From contig VGZV01000031.1 in the NCBI GenBank assembly GCA_016872385.1, positions 1 to 34,236 of the forward strand: 34,236 nucleotides of DNA. The letters run 5' to 3'. The position numbers and the translations under genes were made by a program. The notes beneath the pieces are model-generated. The model was given only the letters and a program-made list of their open reading frames with translations. It had not been told where the DNA came from and ran no database searches. Below, piece by piece: positions 6,561 to 20,350 of this stretch (the first letter of the stretch is position 1; every line of letters starts with the position of its first letter). Origin of the DNA: SAR202 cluster bacterium (GTDB lineage Bacteria; Chloroflexota; Dehalococcoidia; Lucifugimonadales; UBA3495).

Positions 6561-8156
6561 CTATTGCACCACGCCGCGCCCTTCCCCCTTGATGTAGTCG
6601 GCGGTGCGCAGAGCCAGGGCCTGGATAGTTGGCGTGGGGTTGACGCCCGCGCCAGTGACGAAAATGCTGCCGTCAATAATGAACAGGTTGGGTACGTCGT
6701 GGGCGCGGCCCCAGCGGTCCACCACGGAAGTGGCCGGGTCGTTGCCCATGCGGGCGGTGCCCAGCAGGTGCCAGCCGGCGTTGCGCCGTTGGTGCACCGA
6801 CAGCACCTTCTTGGCCCCAGCGGCCACCATGACTTCTCTGGCCCGGGCTACGCCGTGGTCCAGCAGCTTGTGGCTGTTTTCGCTGAGGGTGTAGCTAATC
6901 TTGGGGGCGGGAATGCCGTGGCTGTCGGTGAGCTTGGCATCCAGGGTGACGCGGTTGTGCTCCTCCGGCAGGTCGTCCGTCATAATGGTGATGGCCACCG
7001 CGTGGCCGAACCGCTCCTGGAACTCCTTGTGGTGGCCAGCGCCCCAGGCCACCCGCTGGGCCAGCAGGCCGCCCAGGGCCGCCGTCAGCGGGGCGAAGCC
7101 GTTGCCCAGCACTTGCAAGTCGTAGCCCCGCAGGAAGCCGCGCCTGGGGTCAGACTCGTAGAACTCCTGGCTCAGCATGGTGCTGCCCCGCACCCCTTCG
7201 TCGGTGCCCAGCCACTGGTCAAACAACCCCATAACCATGCTTACCGGGTGGTGCATCAAGTTCTTGCCCACCAGGCCGGTGCTGTTGGCCAGGCCGTCGG
7301 GGAACAGGCTGGAGCGGGAGTTCAGCAGCAGCCGGGAGGTGCCCAGGCCGTTGCAGGCCATGACCACCACTTTGGCCCGCTGCTCTTGCAGGTTGCCCTT
7401 GGCGTCGTAATACAGTGCGCCAGTGGCCCGGCCTGATTTATCCACCAGAATTTCCCGCACCCGGCAGTGAGTCTTGAGCTTGGCGCCCAGCTGCAGGGCT
7501 TTGGGCCAGTAGTTCAGGTCGGCGGAGGCCAGGGAGCGCAGGTACTTGCCGGTGTCAGCCTTGCGCCCATCGTAGTCCACAGAAGAGATGGCGGTATCGG
7601 ACGACCACCAGTGCCAGCCCAGCTTGTCGAAGCCTTTGGCCAGCACCTGGCCCGCGGGCCGGATGGAGATGGGCGGGCAGGGACGGTCTGGCTTGGGCGG
7701 GTAGGCCGGGTCGCCGCGCAACCCGGAGACGCCGGTCATGCGGTCATTGAGGTCGTAGTAAGGTTCCAGTTCTTCATAGGACAGGGGCCAGTCCTCGGCC
7801 ACGCCGTCCTCGGTCTTGACTCGGAAGTCCGAGGGGTGGAAACGGGGGATGTGAGAGCCCCAGTGAATGGTGCTGCCGCCCACGGCGTTATACAGTAAGG
7901 GCGCAATGGGCGTGTCGTCCTCATTTATGGGGTAGTCCTCGGGCAGCTTGCGGAAGTTGGGATTGGGGTGGAACTCGTTCTGCCAATAAAGCTGGGACTG
8001 GGGTTCATTGGCGGGGAAGGCGTTCTGGGGCACCCAGCCGCCCTGCTCCAGGCAGACTACTTTGATGCCTGCCTGGCTCAAGCTCCAGGTAAAGGCTGCG
8101 CCAGAAGCTCCTGCGCCGATGACCAGCACGTCGGGGATATCCTGGTGACTCGCCAT
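6561..8156 (-). CDS. GMC-family FAD-dependent oxidoreductase
   Basis: A 531-residue flavoenzyme of the glucose-methanol-choline family. The FAD-binding dinucleotide fold is at residues 9-38 (VLVIGAGASGAAF, acceptor Glu in CLEQGG). The second FAD motif is NAVGGSTIHWGSHIPRF. The C-terminal catalytic region has WHLLGTARMG with His463 and GAGVNPTPTIQAL with Asn506, the usual GMC base pair positions. Members oxidise alcohols, sugars or sterols; the substrate cannot be told here. AAGGAG lies six bases before the ATG. No signal peptide is visible, unlike periplasmic gluconate dehydrogenase subunits. It lies 84 bp downstream of the thiolase gene on the same strand, so the two may be co-transcribed. 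Confidence 0.92.
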   Translation of the reverse strand: MASHQDIPDVLVIGAGASGAAFTWSLSQAGIKVVCLEQGGWVPQNAFPANEPQSQLYWQNEFHPNPNFRKLPEDYPINEDDTPIAPLLYNAVGGSTIHWGSHIPRFHPSDFRVKTEDGVAEDWPLSYEELEPYYDLNDRMTGVSGLRGDPAYPPKPDRPCPPISIRPAGQVLAKGFDKLGWHWWSSDTAISSVDYDGRKADTGKYLRSLASADLNYWPKALQLGAKLKTHCRVREILVDKSGRATGALYYDAKGNLQEQRAKVVVMACNGLGTSRLLLNSRSSLFPDGLANSTGLVGKNLMHHPVSMVMGLFDQWLGTDEGVRGSTMLSQEFYESDPRRGFLRGYDLQVLGNGFAPLTAALGGLLAQRVAWGAGHHKEFQERFGHAVAITIMTDDLPEEHNRVTLDAKLTDSHGIPAPKISYTLSENSHKLLDHGVARAREVMVAAGAKKVLSVHQRRNAGWHLLGTARMGNDPATSVVDRWGRAHDVPNLFIIDGSIFVTGAGVNPTPTIQALALRTADYIKGEGRGVVQ

Positions 8157-8240
8157 GACTCGCTCCTTTGGACTGTCAACTTCCAGCCATCCGGCAGGGG
8201 TGGGGTGGCGCCTGAAAACTGACGGCTGATAGCTGTATGC

Positions 8241-9437
8241 TTATTTCCGCTCAAAAATGGCGGCTACGCCCTGGCCGCCGCCCACGCACATGGTCTCCAG
8301 GCCAAACTGGGCATTGCGGCGTTCCATTTCGTGCAGCAAGGTGGTCAGAATGCGCGCCCCAGTGGCGGCGATGGGGTGTCCCAGGGAAATGCCGGAGCCG
8401 TTGACGTTCAGGTTGTCTTCGTTGGGCAGCTTCCACTCCCGCAGCACGGCCAGCACCTGGGAAGCGAAGGCTTCATTCAGTTCAATCAAGTCCATATCTT
8501 GCATGGACATGCCCACCTTGCCCATGAGTTTCTTGCAGGCAGGCACCGGGCCGATGCCCATGGTAGCAGGGTGGCAGCCGGTGACCGCCCAACCCTTGAG
8601 AAAACCCATAGCCTTGAGGCCCAGCTCTTCCAGCTTGTCCTCAGCCACCACCAGGCAGACCGAAGCGGCGTCGTTCTGGCTGCTGGCGTTGCCCGCGGTA
8701 ACGCTGCCGCCCTTCATTACCGGCTGGAGGCGGCCCAGAGCTTCCATAGTTGTGTCGGCCCGCGGCCCCTCATCCTTATTAAAGGGCACTGGGTCGCCCC
8801 TCCGTTGCGGGATGGGCACCGGCACTACCTCCTGGGCGAACTTGCCTTCCTGGATGGCCTTGACCGCCCGCTGGTGGCTGCGCAGGGCGTACTCGTCCTG
8901 CTCTTTCCGGGAAATCTCGTACTCTTTGGCCAGGTTCTCGGCAGTTTCCACCATGCCGGAGATGTAGCCAAACCGCTCTTCCGGGGAGATGGTCTCCCTG
9001 GCGCGGGCCAGCCGATCGTGCAGAGTAACGGAGCCGAAGCGGGCTCCCCAGCGGGATTCATTGACATAAAATTCGGCGTTGCTCATGCTTTCTACGCCGC
9101 CGGCGATTACTACGTCGGCGTTGTCGGTCTGCACCAGCATGGCGGCGTTGAGAATGGCTTGCAGGCCAGAGGAGCAGCGACGGTCCAGCTGGTATCCGGG
9201 CACTTCAATGGGCAGGCCCGCTTTCAAGGAAGCCAGGCGGCCAATGGCGGGGTTCTCTCCGTTGGGGTAGCCGTGGCCCAGGATAACGTCATTAACGTTG
9301 GCTGGGTCCAGGCCCGTACGCTCCAGCACTGCCTTAATTACCGTGGACGCCAGATCAGCGGCGGAGACGCCGCGCAGCCCGCCTCCAAAATTGCCCACGG
9401 CCGTCCGCATCGGGGAAACAATGGCAACACCTCGCAT
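8241..9437 (-). CDS. Thiolase family acetyl-CoA acetyltransferase
   Basis: A 398-residue thiolase that condenses or cleaves acyl-CoA (beta-ketothiolase or acetyl-CoA acetyltransferase). The catalytic triad is present: nucleophile Cys88 in DRRCSSGLQA, His354 in SLGHPIAATGAR and Cys384 in CVGGGQG. The loop VTAGNASSQNDAA and the motif NEAFASQ are also typical. Length is normal. AGGAGG precedes the ATG by eight bases. Chain-length preference cannot be predicted. It is the upstream gene of the minus-strand block and probably shares a transcript with the GMC oxidoreductase, suggesting degradation of a fatty or terpenoid-type carbon source, which is inference. Confidence 0.93.
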   Translation of the reverse strand: MRGVAIVSPMRTAVGNFGGGLRGVSAADLASTVIKAVLERTGLDPANVNDVILGHGYPNGENPAIGRLASLKAGLPIEVPGYQLDRRCSSGLQAILNAAMLVQTDNADVVIAGGVESMSNAEFYVNESRWGARFGSVTLHDRLARARETISPEERFGYISGMVETAENLAKEYEISRKEQDEYALRSHQRAVKAIQEGKFAQEVVPVPIPQRRGDPVPFNKDEGPRADTTMEALGRLQPVMKGGSVTAGNASSQNDAASVCLVVAEDKLEELGLKAMGFLKGWAVTGCHPATMGIGPVPACKKLMGKVGMSMQDMDLIELNEAFASQVLAVLREWKLPNEDNLNVNGSGISLGHPIAATGARILTTLLHEMERRNAQFGLETMCVGGGQGVAAIFERK

Positions 9438-9631
9438 GGCCCAGTCCTCCTGCTTGCTTTCAGGTTTGAACGGACCGTGCCCCTGATAAGGAGGCAGCGC
9501 CTCTTGAGCAGCGGCCCGGAAATCTGGCGTTATGATACCCTTTCGGCACGTCTCTGTCGAATGTCCTTAGTGCCTATCCTAAAAACTCACCGCCGAGTAC
9601 GCGGAGACCGCCGAGATAAAAGGAATCCAAT

Positions 9632-9742
9632 GGCCTTGCCCCAAAAGTATGGATTTCGATAGTCAGTAACGTTTTGCGGCCAATTATTGTCACCCTGAGT
9701 CCCGATGCAATCGGGACTCAGAATGACATTTTGGGCAAAGCC
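9632..9742 (-). mobile_element. MITE family A, copy 2 (111 bp, with target duplication)
   Basis: A second 111-bp copy in inverted orientation relative to 192-302, nearly identical apart from a short central block. It is bounded by the direct repeat GGAATCCAAT (9622-9631 and 9743-9752), a 10-bp target duplication different from that of copy 1. Independent duplications at two sites show real transposition. Confidence 0.87.
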
Positions 9743-9817
9743 GGAATCCAATACAAATCCTCAGCGCACTTTGCGCTCTCTGCGGTTATGGATAGGCCCT
9801 TGACTGAATTGCGCTGG

Positions 9818-9940
9818 CAGGGCTGATTCATTCTTGGCCCATTTGTAGGGGCGTTGCTTGCTGCGCCCTCGGCGGAATCCCTGACATGTGGGCAGACACA
9901 TGGGTCTGCCCCTACCCTCACCGAGAATGAATCAGCCCTG
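9818..9940. mobile_element. Small inverted-repeat element family B, copy 2
   Basis: This 123-bp element has perfect 17-bp inverted termini: CAGGGCTGATTCATTCT and its complement. Inside it carries GTAGGGGC-type palindromes, including GGGCAGAC-x6-GTCTGCCC. It shares ends and core with 345-441. It sits just upstream of the rpoB promoter. Confidence 0.7.
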
Positions 9941-9958
9941 TTCCAAGGAAAATGCCTA

Positions 9959-9986
9959 TTGACAACAATGCCATCACAGGTATAAT
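9959..9986 (+). promoter_or_regulatory. Consensus sigma-70 promoter for rpoB-rpoC
   Basis: TTGACA (9959-9964), a 16-bp spacer and TATAAT (9981-9986) match the consensus at all twelve positions. Transcription would start near 9993, leaving an untranslated leader of about 140 bases before rpoB. The non-coding gap 9438-10131 otherwise holds only the family A and B elements. No ribosomal protein genes (rplJ, rplL) precede rpoB here, so this promoter probably drives the operon on its own. Confidence 0.85.
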
Positions 9987-10131
9987 AGGAAGCCGCTCGT
10001 CTATGCCTATACCCACGTCATTCTCATTAAACAATTCCCCTCACCCCATTGGGTTTCTGCCCCGCGTTTTCGCCCAGTTCCCCGGTCTCTAGTTCAACTC
10101 GGCCGCCATCCCTATTATTAGGAGGACAAAG

Positions 10132-13100
10132 GTGGTTTTGTCTGCTGCCAACGGCGGGTCCGTACAAGGCCCCAGGCTCAAATCCTACGCCCGCAATCCC
10201 CAAGTACTGGATATCCCCAACCTGATTCAAGGCCAGGTGCAGTCTTACGATTGGTTAATGGATGAGGGCCTTAAAGAGGTCTTCTGCGAGATTTCACCCA
10301 TTGTTGACTACACCGGCAAGAAGTACGAACTGCATTTCCAGGACCATCACTTTATGGAACCCAAGTACTCCCCCAAGGAGTGCAAGGAACGGGAGATTAA
10401 CTACTCTCAGCCCATGTACGTCAAAACCCGGCTGGTGATGAAGGAAACCGGGGAGATTAAAGAGCAGCAGATTTTTATGGGGGACATCCCGGTGATGACC
10501 TCCAACGGCACCTTTATTATCAACGGCGCCGAACGGGTGGTGGTCAGCCAGTTGGTGCGGTCGCCAGGGGTGTATTTCGTTTATGAGAAGAACCCGGCCA
10601 CCGACCGGAACCTGTGCTTTGGCAAGCTGATTCCCTCCCGGGGCGCCTGGCTGGAGTTTGAGACCAGCACCAAGGACATTCTGTCGGTCAAGGTTGACCG
10701 CAAGCGCAAGGTGTCTGCCACGGCTTTCCTACGGGCTTTGGGTATCGCCTCGGACAATGAGATGCTCCAGCTTTTCAAGGGTGTGGATACCGACGAAAAT
10801 CATCGGTACATCCAAGCTACCCTGGAACGGGACACGCCCTCGGACGAGCGGGAGTTGTCCTTCCGGGAAGATGACCTTAAGGCCACCTGGAACTGGCTCA
10901 AGCCCGACCAGCCCTTTGATCGCCCCCAGGCCCGGCGCATTGCCACGGCCCAGATAGATTTTTACCGCCGCCTGCGGCCCGGCGAGCCGCCCAGCTTGGA
11001 AAACGCCCGCAACCTTATCAGGAACCTGTTCTTTGATGGCCGCCGCTACGACCTGGGCCGCGTGGGCCGCTACAAGGTCAACCGGCGTCTGGGGCACGGG
11101 GAAGACGCAAACTTGCGCACCCTGACGCTCAAAGATGTCATCGCCATCATCAGCACCATGATTAAGGTCAACCAGGGGGAGGGCTACCCCGACGACATTG
11201 ACCACCTGGGCAACCGCCGCGTGCGCGCAGTGGGTGAACTGGTGCAGAACCAGGTCCGGGTGGGCCTGCTGCGCATGGAGCGCATGGTCAAGGAAAAAAT
11301 GACCCTGGTGGACCCGGAAACCGCCGCGCCCCAGGGACTGGTGAATATCCGGCCCGTGGTAGCCGCGGTCCGGGAGTTCTTCGGCGGCTCCCAGCTTTCC
11401 CAGTTCATGGACCAGACCAACCCGCTGGCCGAGCTGACCCACAAGCGCCGTCTCTCCGCCCTGGGCCCTGGCGGTCTTTCCAGGGAACGGGCTGGGTTCG
11501 ACGTGCGCGACGTCCACTTTTCCCACTACGGGCGCATCTGCCCCATTGAGACACCGGAAGGCCCCAACATCGGCTTGCTCAGCTCACTGGCGTCATTTGC
11601 CCGCACCAACGCCTATGGCTTCATTGAGTCTCCATATCGCCGCATCGTTAAGGCCCTGCCCGCTGCCGACCCGCAGCTGGAAGGCCACACTGCCATGGCG
11701 GATGTGCGGGACGCCGCCGGGAAGAAGGTGGTATCCAAGGGCACTGCCATAACCCGGTCTAAACTGCCTGCCTTGCGCCGTTTGCCCGAGGGCACTTTGG
11801 TGCCGGTCCGGCCCTTTGTGTCCGGCGGCGCCGATGAGGTGGTGTACCTGTCCGCTGACCAGGAAGAGCGCTTCCGGGTGGCCCAGGCCAACGCCCGCAT
11901 GGACGAGCAAGGGCAGTTGTTGCAGGACCGGGTGGAAGTCCGGCTGGGCGAGTCTTACGTTGAGGAGCCATCTGAGACCGTTGACCTTATTGACGTCTCG
12001 CCCATGCAGATTATGAGCATCTCCGCGGCCCTGATTCCCTTTCTGGAGCACGACGACGCCAACCGCGCCCTGATGGGTTCCAACATGCAGCGCCAGGCGG
12101 TGCCCCTGCTCCGGCCCCAGGCCCCGGTAGTGGGCACCGGCGTTGAGGGACGGGTTGCCCGCGACAGCGGCCAGGTGGTGACTGCCAGCGTGGCCGGGGT
12201 GGTAAGCTCGGTCTCCGGAGCCAACATTAGTATTGTGGATGACCAGGGACAGGAGCACCCGCACCCGCTGGTAAAGTGTTCCCGCACCAACCAGGGCACC
12301 TGCTTTGACCAGCGGCCCATTGTGCAAAAGGGTGACGTGGTGCAGGTGGGTACTCCGCTGGCGGACAGTTCTTCCACCGACCAGGGCGACTTGGCCCTGG
12401 GCCAGAACGTGGTGGTGGCCTTCATGTCCTGGGAGGGGTACAACTACGAAGATGCCATCATTCTCAGCGAGCGCCTGGTCAAGGAAGACTATTTCACCTC
12501 GGTGCACATTGAGAAGCACGAGATGGAAGCCAGGGAGACTAAGCTGGGGCCGGAAGAGATAACCCGCGACATTCCCAACGTAGGCGAGAACAGCCTGCGG
12601 GACCTGGACGAGCGGGGCATTGTCCACGTGGGCGCGGACGTTGGCCCCGGAGATATCCTGGTGGGCAAGGTCACGCCCAAGGGCGAGACTGAGTTGACCG
12701 CCGAGGAGAAGCTGCTGCGGGCCATCTTTGGCGAAAAGTCCAGGGATGTGAAGGACACCTCCCTGCGGGTGCCCCACGGCGAGCGCGGCAAGGTTATTGA
12801 CGTTAAGGTGCTTAACCGCGCCAACCACGACGGGCTGCCCCCCGGCGTCAATGAAGCGGTGCGGGTGTGGATAGCCCAGACCCGGAAAATCTCGGTGGGC
12901 GACAAGATGGCCGGGCGTCACGGCAACAAGGGCGTGGTCTCCCGCATCATGCCGGAAGAAGACATGCCCTACCTGGCTGACGGCACTCCTGTGGACATCA
13001 TCTTGAACCCCATCGGTGTGCCTTCCCGCATGAACCTGGGACAGGTGCTGGAAACCCACCTGGGATGGGCCGCCCGCGGCCTGAACTTCCGGGCGGTGAC

Positions 13101-13905
13101 TCCGGTGTTTGATGGGGCCAAAGACGTGTCTATCGAGGATGCCCTTTCTCGCATGTGGTTTGCTGAGATGGCCCGGGCGGTGGATACAGGCCCGGCCGAT
13201 TGGTCGCCCAGCATTGACTACTCCTCTGTGGAGAAGTGGCTGACCGAACGCGGCTACGACGCCGCCCGGTTGCTGGATGACACCATCACCGGCGAAGCCC
13301 GGGAGGCCTGCCTACGGCTGTGGCTCAAGGAAGTGGCTGGGGAGGACCCCGGCGACGCATCCTTCCACGATATGTTCCAGCGCGCCCTGCAAATTCACCG
13401 GCAGCGGTTGATTGCGCCGCCCATATTCGGCAAGTTCCAGTTGGTGGACGGCCGCACCGGGGAACCCTTCGACCAATTGGTGACCGTGGGCACAATTTAC
13501 ATGCTCAAGCTCATCCACCTGGTGGAAGACAAGATTCACGCCCGCTCCACGGGACCCTACTCCATGATTACCCAGCAGCCCCTGGGCGGCAAGGCCCAGT
13601 TCGGCGGCCAGCGGTTCGGTGAAATGGAGGTGTGGGCGCTGGAAGCCTATAGCGCCGCCTATAACCTTCAGGAAATGCTGACTGTCAAGTCCGACGACGT
13701 GTCCGGGCGCGTCAAGACCTATGAAGCCATCGTCAAGGGTGAACCCATTGGCCAGCCGGGTGTGCCGGAGTCCTTCAACGTCCTGCTGAAAGAGCTGCAA
13801 AGCTTGGGTCTCTCGGTGGAGCTGCTCAACGAAGAGGAACGCGCGGCCTTCGGCCACGGCATGTCCGACGAAGCCGAGTTATATCAGCCGCTGGAGGCGA
13901 ACTAA
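10132..13905 (+). CDS. rpoB: RNA polymerase beta subunit
   Basis: A 1257-residue beta subunit, the core of transcription together with beta prime. Recognisable blocks include [16 protein letters not shown], the rifampicin pocket from Ser420 to about Leu449 ([20 protein letters not shown], with Asp427, His437 and Ser442 in wild-type form), and [16 protein letters not shown]. The invariant [15 protein letters not shown] lies at 923-937 and [20 protein letters not shown] near the C-terminus. The GTG start at 10132 follows GGAGG by six bases. It has its own consensus promoter and is followed directly by rpoC, whose start comes right after the TAA stop. No large insertion or damage was noticed. 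Confidence 0.99.
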   Translation: MVLSAANGGSVQGPRLKSYARNPQVLDIPNLIQGQVQSYDWLMDEGLKEVFCEISPIVDYTGKKYELHFQDHHFMEPKYSPKECKEREINYSQPMYVKTRLVMKETGEIKEQQIFMGDIPVMTSNGTFIINGAERVVVSQLVRSPGVYFVYEKNPATDRNLCFGKLIPSRGAWLEFETSTKDILSVKVDRKRKVSATAFLRALGIASDNEMLQLFKGVDTDENHRYIQATLERDTPSDERELSFREDDLKATWNWLKPDQPFDRPQARRIATAQIDFYRRLRPGEPPSLENARNLIRNLFFDGRRYDLGRVGRYKVNRRLGHGEDANLRTLTLKDVIAIISTMIKVNQGEGYPDDIDHLGNRRVRAVGELVQNQVRVGLLRMERMVKEKMTLVDPETAAPQGLVNIRPVVAAVREFFGGSQLSQFMDQTNPLAELTHKRRLSALGPGGLSRERAGFDVRDVHFSHYGRICPIETPEGPNIGLLSSLASFARTNAYGFIESPYRRIVKALPAADPQLEGHTAMADVRDAAGKKVVSKGTAITRSKLPALRRLPEGTLVPVRPFVSGGADEVVYLSADQEERFRVAQANARMDEQGQLLQDRVEVRLGESYVEEPSETVDLIDVSPMQIMSISAALIPFLEHDDANRALMGSNMQRQAVPLLRPQAPVVGTGVEGRVARDSGQVVTASVAGVVSSVSGANISIVDDQGQEHPHPLVKCSRTNQGTCFDQRPIVQKGDVVQVGTPLADSSSTDQGDLALGQNVVVAFMSWEGYNYEDAIILSERLVKEDYFTSVHIEKHEMEARETKLGPEEITRDIPNVGENSLRDLDERGIVHVGADVGPGDILVGKVTPKGETELTAEEKLLRAIFGEKSRDVKDTSLRVPHGERGKVIDVKVLNRANHDGLPPGVNEAVRVWIAQTRKISVGDKMAGRHGNKGVVSRIMPEEDMPYLADGTPVDIILNPIGVPSRMNLGQVLETHLGWAARGLNFRAVTPVFDGAKDVSIEDALSRMWFAEMARAVDTGPADWSPSIDYSSVEKWLTERGYDAARLLDDTITGEAREACLRLWLKEVAGEDPGDASFHDMFQRALQIHRQRLIAPPIFGKFQLVDGRTGEPFDQLVTVGTIYMLKLIHLVEDKIHARSTGPYSMITQQPLGGKAQFGGQRFGEMEVWALEAYSAAYNLQEMLTVKSDDVSGRVKTYEAIVKGEPIGQPGVPESFNVLLKELQSLGLSVELLNEEERAAFGHGMSDEAELYQPLEAN

Positions 13906-18133
<4,228 letters not shown>

Positions 18134-18159
<26 letters not shown>

Positions 18160-19162
18160 TACCGACGCGGCGGGGGAGTCCGCAGCTTCTTCGGTGGACC
18201 TTTCTGTAGATGTGGCGCCGGGCAACCGGCGCCACTTGCGGTTAGCCAACCCGGTGATGATCGCCTCGGGGACATTTGGCTACGACGGCTATGGCAGGGG
18301 CATGCCCCAGGACGGCAGCCTAGCCCGCCTGGGCGCCATCATACCCAAGACGGTGACCCGCCAGCCCCGGGAGGGCAATCCGGAACCCCGCTGGTATCCC
18401 GCCTCTTTCAGGGAAGGCCGTGCCGCCGGGGAAACCACCTTTCTCAACTCAATAGGACTGGCTAACCCAGGTATCGAGGCCGCCTTGGCCCAGTTGGCCC
18501 CCCAATGGGCCAGGTATGGCACCACGGTGGTGCTGAGCCTGTCCGGGGAAAGCGCGGCCCAATTTGGAGAAATGGCGGCCCTGGCCCAGGGGGCGCCGGG
18601 GTTTCAGGCCCTGGAGCTAAACCTGAGCTGCCCCAACATTGAAAACGGCGCCCATTTCAGCCACGACCCCAAGCTGGCTGCCGCGGCGGTGGCGGCGGTT
18701 CGGGCCAACAGCGACCTGCCGTTGCTGGTGAAGCTCTCGCCCAATGTGCCTGACATAACGGTGATTGCCCGGGCGGTGGTGTCTGCCGGCGCCGATGCCC
18801 TCACCCTTTCCAACACCATTCCCGCAATGAAGATTGACCTGGGCGCCCGCAGGCCGGTGCTGGGGGCTGTCACCGGCGGGCTTTCCGGACCCGGCTTGAA
18901 GCCGGTGGCGATGGCCCTGGTGTACCGGACTGTGCAGGCAGTGGACGTGCCCGTCATTGGCGTGGGAGGAATCTTCACTGCCGCAGATGCCCTGGAATAT
19001 CTGATGGCGGGAGCTACCGCGGTGCAGGTGGGCAGCGCCACCCTGGCTGACCCCAGGGCCTCTTTTACCATATTGGATGGAATCAGGGACTATCTATCAA
19101 CGCATGGGATTGCTAGCGTGCGGGAAGTTGTAGGCGCAGCCCAGGTGAAGACTCGAAAGTGA
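18134..19162 (+). CDS. pyrD: Dihydroorotate dehydrogenase, class 1 (1B-like)
   Basis: A 342-residue FMN enzyme that oxidises dihydroorotate to orotate in pyrimidine synthesis. Recognised motifs are [28 protein letters not shown] (FMN and substrate lysine), [11 protein letters not shown], and LELNLSCPN with the class 1 catalytic Cys166. The phosphate-binding end is [19 protein letters not shown]. Sequence style fits class 1B, whose partner PyrK is not in this window. The ATG at 18134 lies within the acidic tail codons of rpoC. The first 25 residues look non-homologous, so a later start such as GTG 18194 is possible. Coupling to rpoC would tie pyrimidine supply to transcription capacity, which is inference. 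Confidence 0.94.
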
Positions 19163-19190
19163 ATAGCCCTGGCTGATAGGACATTCACGA

Positions 19191-19218
19191 GTAGGGGCGA
19201 CGCATGTGTCGCTCCTAC
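19191..19218. terminator. Palindrome between convergent pyrD and hydrolase genes
   Basis: GTAGGGGCGAC (19191-19201) pairs, with one G-U, with GTCGCTCCTAC (19208-19218). It sits between two convergent genes and may end both transcripts, but lacks a clear U-run and belongs to the dispersed GTAGGGGC hairpin family. Confidence 0.45.
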
Positions 19219-19234
19219 CTATCGCTCGACGGCG

Positions 19235-20089
19235 CTACTTCTGGGCCTGCTCCATTTCGCCAGACAAGAATTGCGTCAGTAGTGCATTGAACTCCTCGGA
19301 CTTCTCCATATGAGGCCAGTGCCCGCACTGGGGCATAGTGTGCACCAGGCTGTGGGGCATGGCCTGGCGCACCGACAGGGCGTGGCCCACCGGCAGCACG
19401 TTGTCTTCTTCTCCCCACACCGTCAGCACCGGCACGGGCAGGCGGCTAAGCCCAGGCAAGATGTAGCGGTGAGGCCGCAAACCAAACAGGTTGACGCTGG
19501 AGCGCAAAGCTTGCAGGGTGGCGTGCCGGGAACCGGGCAGGCCCCGCACGCGCCGCATCTCATTCAAGACCCGCCTAATCAGTGGAGGCGTGCGGTAGAA
19601 AAGCCTGCGGGAAAAGTTTTCATCGCTCAACAACTGGGGCTGGTAAAACATCTCTCCCAAGCCTGGCACAGAAAACAAGCGTAAGAACCAGGCTACCTCC
19701 CGCCCCAGGCCGCCGGAAGCTACCAGCACCAGCCGGTCCACCCGCTTGGTGTAATTAAGGGCAAACATGCCTGCAATTAGGCCGCCAGCGGAGTTGCCCA
19801 CCAGAGAGACCCGCTTGATATCCAGGCGGTCCGCCAGCCGTTGCAGCAGCCGCGCCCCAGCCGAGGGATCGTAGCTGATATCCTTGGGCTTGTCCGAGTC
19901 GCCGTGGCCGGGTAAGTCAGGGGCCACCACCTGGTAACCGGCATCAACCAGGGGCTGGATGTTCCGCTCCCAGGTTACCACAGATGCACCCAAACCGTGG
20001 ACCAGCAGCACCGCCGGGCCGCTGCCGGCCAGCAGGTAATGGACTTTCACACCGTCTATGTAAGTGTAGTTGCTGTTGGACTGATTCAT
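19235..20089 (-). CDS. Alpha/beta-hydrolase family protein
   Basis: A 284-residue alpha/beta hydrolase. The oxyanion motif VHGLGAS is at 30-36, the nucleophile elbow GNSAGG has Ser100, the acid is Asp229 in WGEEDNV, and the base is His257 in CGHWPHME. This arrangement resembles meta-cleavage product hydrolases such as MhpC or BphD, though haloalkane or ester substrates are equally possible. No signal peptide is visible, so it should be cytosolic. The start ATG at 20089 has no strong ribosome site. It stands alone, convergent with pyrD. The upstream 261-bp gap holds a REP-like hairpin (20141-20159) and a palindrome (20196-20224). Confidence 0.88.
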   Translation of the reverse strand: MNQSNSNYTYIDGVKVHYLLAGSGPAVLLVHGLGASVVTWERNIQPLVDAGYQVVAPDLPGHGDSDKPKDISYDPSAGARLLQRLADRLDIKRVSLVGNSAGGLIAGMFALNYTKRVDRLVLVASGGLGREVAWFLRLFSVPGLGEMFYQPQLLSDENFSRRLFYRTPPLIRRVLNEMRRVRGLPGSRHATLQALRSSVNLFGLRPHRYILPGLSRLPVPVLTVWGEEDNVLPVGHALSVRQAMPHSLVHTMPQCGHWPHMEKSEEFNALLTQFLSGEMEQAQK

Positions 20090-20140
20090 GGGCTTGGCTG
20101 CCGGAACCCATCCCGAAATTGCAGTTAGCCAACTGGTCTG

Positions 20141-20224
20141 CCCTTCGACAAGCTCAGGGCGAGCGGTATATTGGGGATAGGGTTTGAATATGAAAGTTGG
20201 GGCGAGCCTGAAGCCCGCCCCAAC
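20141..20224. repeat. REP-like hairpins downstream of clpC
   Basis: CCCTTCGACAAGCTCAGGG (20141-20159) is the inverted form of the core seen near 1941. GTTGGGGCG (20196-20204) pairs with CGCCCCAAC (20216-20224). Either could end clpC transcripts. Nothing else is seen in 20090-20350. Confidence 0.5.
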
Positions 20225-20350
20225 GCGCGTTACCTTTGACCCAGTATCCCATATCCGGCTTTTTCCAGCAAGGATATGGTCGCCGATTTTCGGAGCAAAT
20301 TGTGGCCCTGTTCCATCCCTTCCACAACCAAGGCAGGTCTGGAGCCATGT

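Noticed and set aside
8331..9662. Plus-strand 443-residue open frame opposite the thiolase
   Set aside because: The thiolase reading on the other strand has full catalytic motifs and a ribosome site, and this frame has neither.
11389..11478. Possible rifampicin-resistance substitutions in rpoB
   Set aside because: Asp427, His437 and Ser442 match the usual sensitive form, so no resistance is predicted.
11593..13059. Minus-strand 488-residue open frame opposite rpoB
   Set aside because: It is fully inside the certain rpoB coding sequence and His/Gly/Leu/Val-rich as expected of a shadow. The similar long frame at 13879-15111 opposite rpoC is rejected for the same reason.
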